Of a stretch of DNA of 64,000 bases, positions 61,921 through 64,000 are shown one piece after another; the stretch's first letter is position 1, and every line of letters starts with the position of its first letter. The notes under the pieces were generated by a model, which was not told the origin of the DNA, searched no databases, and worked only from the letters and a program-made list of their open reading frames with translations. Location: the NCBI GenBank assembly GCA_030680415.1, contig JAUXVE010000033.1, positions 1 through 64,000 on the forward strand, read 5' to 3'. Made by a program: the position numbers and the translations under genes. This stretch comes from Rubrivivax sp. Lineage in GTDB: Bacteria > Pseudomonadota > Gammaproteobacteria > Burkholderiales > Burkholderiaceae_C.

Positions 61921-63335
61921 GCCTGGCCCCTCGCGGCCACCAGCCAGTCGGGTGCGTCCTGCAGCGCCACCGGGCGCAGGAAGCGGTCCATCGCGGCGTA
62001 GCCGACGCTGGTGGTGAAGGGCTGCGTCGACGCCGGCCACGGCCCGCCGTGCTGCTGCGCCGCGGTCACGGCCACGCCGGTGGGCACGCCGGCGAAGAGC
62101 ACGCGGCCGGCGATGCCCTCGGCGGCGCGCACCAGGCGGCGGTTGTCGGCGGTGTCGGCGTCGGCGCCCCACAGCGTGACGGTCAGGCTGCCCTGCACGG
62201 CGCGCAGCACGTCCAGGGTGTCGTCCAGCGAGCGCACGGTGACGACCAGGCAGCTCGGGCCGAAGACCTCCTCGTGCAGTGCCTCGCTCTCGACGAAGGT
62301 CGCGGCGTCGGTGGCAAACAGGCGCGCCCGCGGCGCGGTGGGGCCGTGCTCCGGTGCCGCCAGCGCCTGCACCCCGGCGTGCTGCTGCAGCCGCGCCACG
62401 CCGGCGTCGAAACCGGCCCGGATGCCGGCATGCAGCATGGCGTGCGGCGTCGCGGCACCGAGCGCTTCGGCAAGCTGCTGCACGAAGGCCTTGGAGGCGT
62501 CGTCGTCGTGCACGATGAGCACACCCGGGCTGGTGCAGAACTGGCCGCAGCCGAGGGTGATCGAGCCGGCGAGCGTGGCCGCCAGCGCTGCGCCGTTGGC
62601 GGCCAACGCCGCCGGCAGTGCCACCACCGGGTTGATGGAGCCCAGCTCGCCATAGAACGGGATCGGCCGCGGCCGCTCGTTGGCTTCGCGTTGCAGCGCC
62701 GCGCCGCCGCGGTAGCTGCCGGTGAAGGCCACCGCGGCGACGAGCGGATGGCGCACCAGCTGCACGCCCACCGCCACCGACGCGCCTTCGACCATGCCGA
62801 ACAGGCCCGCCGGCAGGCCCTGCGCCGCCACCACGCGCTGCGCCAGCGCAGCCACCGCGCGCGACAGTTCCGGGTGCCCCGGGTGCGCCTTCACCACCAC
62901 CGGGCAGCCGGCGGCGAGCGCCGATGCGGTGTCGCCACCGAGCACCGAAAACGCGAACGGGAAGTTGCTCGCCGCGAACATCGCCACCGGGCCCACGGCG
63001 ACGCGCACGCGCGTCAGCCGCGGCCGGCCGGCGGGTGGCGGGCCGGCCACTGCGGCGTCGTCGGTCATCGTGAACGGTGCGCCGGCCAGCACCTGGTCGG
63101 CAAAGCCGCGCAGCTGGAAGGTCGTGCGGTCGAGCTCGCCGTTCAGCCGGGCTGTGCCGAGCGCGGTTTCGGCGTCGGCCAGCGGCACCAGCGTTTCGCG
63201 TTCGGCCTGCAGCCCATCGGCCAGCCCGCGCAGCAGCGCGGCGCGCGTCTCGGCGCCCGAGCGCGCCCAGTTGTCGGCCGCTGCCGCGGCGGTGCTGACC
63301 GCGGTGTCGATCTGTTCGGGGGTGTGGTCTTGCAT
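61917..63335 (-). CDS. aldehyde dehydrogenase, 2,5-dioxovalerate (ketoglutarate semialdehyde) type
   Basis: This 472-residue ALDH is of the NADP-preferring KGSADH-like subgroup. Recognisable segments are TPEQIDTAVSTAAAAADNWA, RTTFQLRGFADQVLAGAPFT, GPVAMFAASNFPFAFSVLGG, VVVKAHPGHPELS, AFTGSYRGGAALQREANERP, FYGELGSINPVVALPAALAA with the general-base Glu, and the nucleophile Cys in LGCGQFCTSPGVLI. In oxidative pentose or aldarate pathways it makes 2-oxoglutarate; glycolaldehyde is another possible substrate if the downstream aldolase is used. AGGAG precedes the ATG. It is the first gene of the three-gene operon. Confidence 0.9.
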   Translation of the reverse strand: MQDHTPEQIDTAVSTAAAAADNWARSGAETRAALLRGLADGLQAERETLVPLADAETALGTARLNGELDRTTFQLRGFADQVLAGAPFTMTDDAAVAGPPPAGRPRLTRVRVAVGPVAMFAASNFPFAFSVLGGDTASALAAGCPVVVKAHPGHPELSRAVAALAQRVVAAQGLPAGLFGMVEGASVAVGVQLVRHPLVAAVAFTGSYRGGAALQREANERPRPIPFYGELGSINPVVALPAALAANGAALAATLAGSITLGCGQFCTSPGVLIVHDDDASKAFVQQLAEALGAATPHAMLHAGIRAGFDAGVARLQQHAGVQALAAPEHGPTAPRARLFATDAATFVESEALHEEVFGPSCLVVTVRSLDDTLDVLRAVQGSLTVTLWGADADTADNRRLVRAAEGIAGRVLFAGVPTGVAVTAAQQHGGPWPASTQPFTTSVGYAAMDRFLRPVALQDAPDWLVAARGQA

Positions 63336-63628
63336 GTGTCGTGTCTCCTGACGCAGTGGGTCGCCGTTGCCGGCGTCTTCGAAAGCGACCGGCGTGCCCC
63401 GGTGCCGGTCGTGTTTGCGCGGCCGGTCCGTCGTTTCCTGCACCGCGCGCCCTGAATGGTAGGCCCGGATCGCGACCCCGCGCCGCAGGCCCTCGATGCG
63501 CAGTGCGACACTGGCGGCCCCGCACGCCGCCGCCTTGCGCGCAGAAGGACCGCATCGATGACACCCGCCCTGCCAACCAGCCGCAGCGACACCGGCCGCG
63601 ACATCCCGGCCCGGCGGGGCGGGCAACC

Positions 63629-64000
63629 GTGAGCGCGAGCGCCGGCCGAACGCGCACCGTGCTCGCCCTGGGCACGGCGCAGACGCTGGCCTGGGCCTCG
63701 TCGTACTACCTGCCGGCGATGCTGGCGGCGCCGATGGCGCGCGACCTCGGCGTCGCCACGCCCACGGTCTTCGCGGCGTTCTCGATGGCGCTCATCGTTT
63801 CGGCCCTCGTCGGCCCGCTGGCCGGGCGGCTGATCGACCATCACGGCGGCCGGCCCGTGCTGCTGGGCACCAACCTGCTGTTTGCGCTCGGCCTGGCCAC
63901 CCTGGGCAGCGCGCAGGGGCCGGCGACGTTGATCGTGGCCTGGCTGCTGCTGGGCCTGGCCATGGGCGCCGGGCTATACGAAGCCGCCTTCTCGGCATTG
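63629..64000 (+). CDS. MFS transporter, N-terminal part (cut by window end)
   Basis: A GTG-initiated frame stays open to the right edge (124 codons). It shows helix TVLALGTAQTLAWASSYYLP, then AMLAAPMARDLGVATPTVFA, the MFS signature GPLAGRLIDHHGGRPVLLGT and further helices (LLFALGLATLGSAQGPATLI, VAWLLLGLAMGAGLYEAAFS). It is divergent from the sugar-acid operon and might import its substrate, but the substrate cannot be read. The start is tentative; no strong ribosome site was seen. Confidence 0.75.
   Translation, partial: MSASAGRTRTVLALGTAQTLAWASSYYLPAMLAAPMARDLGVATPTVFAAFSMALIVSALVGPLAGRLIDHHGGRPVLLGTNLLFALGLATLGSAQGPATLIVAWLLLGLAMGAGLYEAAFSAL

Overview
The window is very G+C-rich, with third codon positions almost all G or C and long spurious antisense frames everywhere. 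The gene repertoire points to a betaproteobacterium of the Burkholderiales (Rubrivivax/Leptothrix/Methylibium-like): a DUF3297 protein, an AcoR/AcoX acetoin cluster, a TctC/TctA transporter, the large NAD-dependent glutamate dehydrogenase and an EncFtn ferritin. This placement is inferred from recalled protein families, not from a search. No rRNA, tRNA or CRISPR was seen.

Region 1 (1-5165) is accessory. It holds decayed IS91-family transposase fragments in both orientations, a 68-bp repeat, a secreted protein, a glutathione S-transferase, an intact TacA/TacT toxin-antitoxin pair, a ParD-like relic and a DUF3297 gene.

Region 2 (5192-24075) looks like an energy and stress block. A long minus-strand run of mostly overlapping genes encodes acetate kinase, phosphoketolase, a complete but rearranged Mrp-type cation/proton antiporter (E, F, G, MbhD-like, MbhE-B fusion, C and three antiporter subunits) and a P-type cation ATPase. 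Around it lie cardiolipin synthase, encapsulated-ferritin-like and TerB-like proteins, a ferric-reductase/cytochrome c pair and a universal stress protein. Two FNR/Anr-like palindromes (upstream of ackA and of uspA) suggest low-oxygen control.

Region 3 (24190-45797) is mixed metabolism: a 3-hydroxyisobutyrate-dehydrogenase-like gene with a dienelactone-hydrolase-like gene, a broken GST, small membrane proteins, the 1612-residue glutamate dehydrogenase, an MFS exporter, a two-component system divergent from a Met/Gly-rich Spy-like periplasmic protein, a CoA-transferase/hydrolase pair, a renalase-like FAD enzyme, a benzoylformate decarboxylase relic, and tctC-tctA.

Region 4 (46404-57129) is an acetoin-dehydrogenase locus with two different E1 sets. 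AcoR (sigma-54 activator) is followed by one acoX, then by a minus-strand operon of E1-alpha, E1-beta, a free lipoyl-domain protein and a lipoate-ligase-like protein. A divergent acoX-acoA-acoB-acoC operon follows. A good -24/-12 promoter and a group of TGTCGC/GCGACA palindromes lie in the divergent intergenic region.

Region 5 (57673-64000) has an RHH/ParE-type toxin-antitoxin pair, a 1.2-kb sparse stretch, and a minus-strand sugar-acid operon (semialdehyde dehydrogenase, IlvD/Edd dehydratase, RraA-like putative aldolase). The start of an MFS transporter runs off the right edge.
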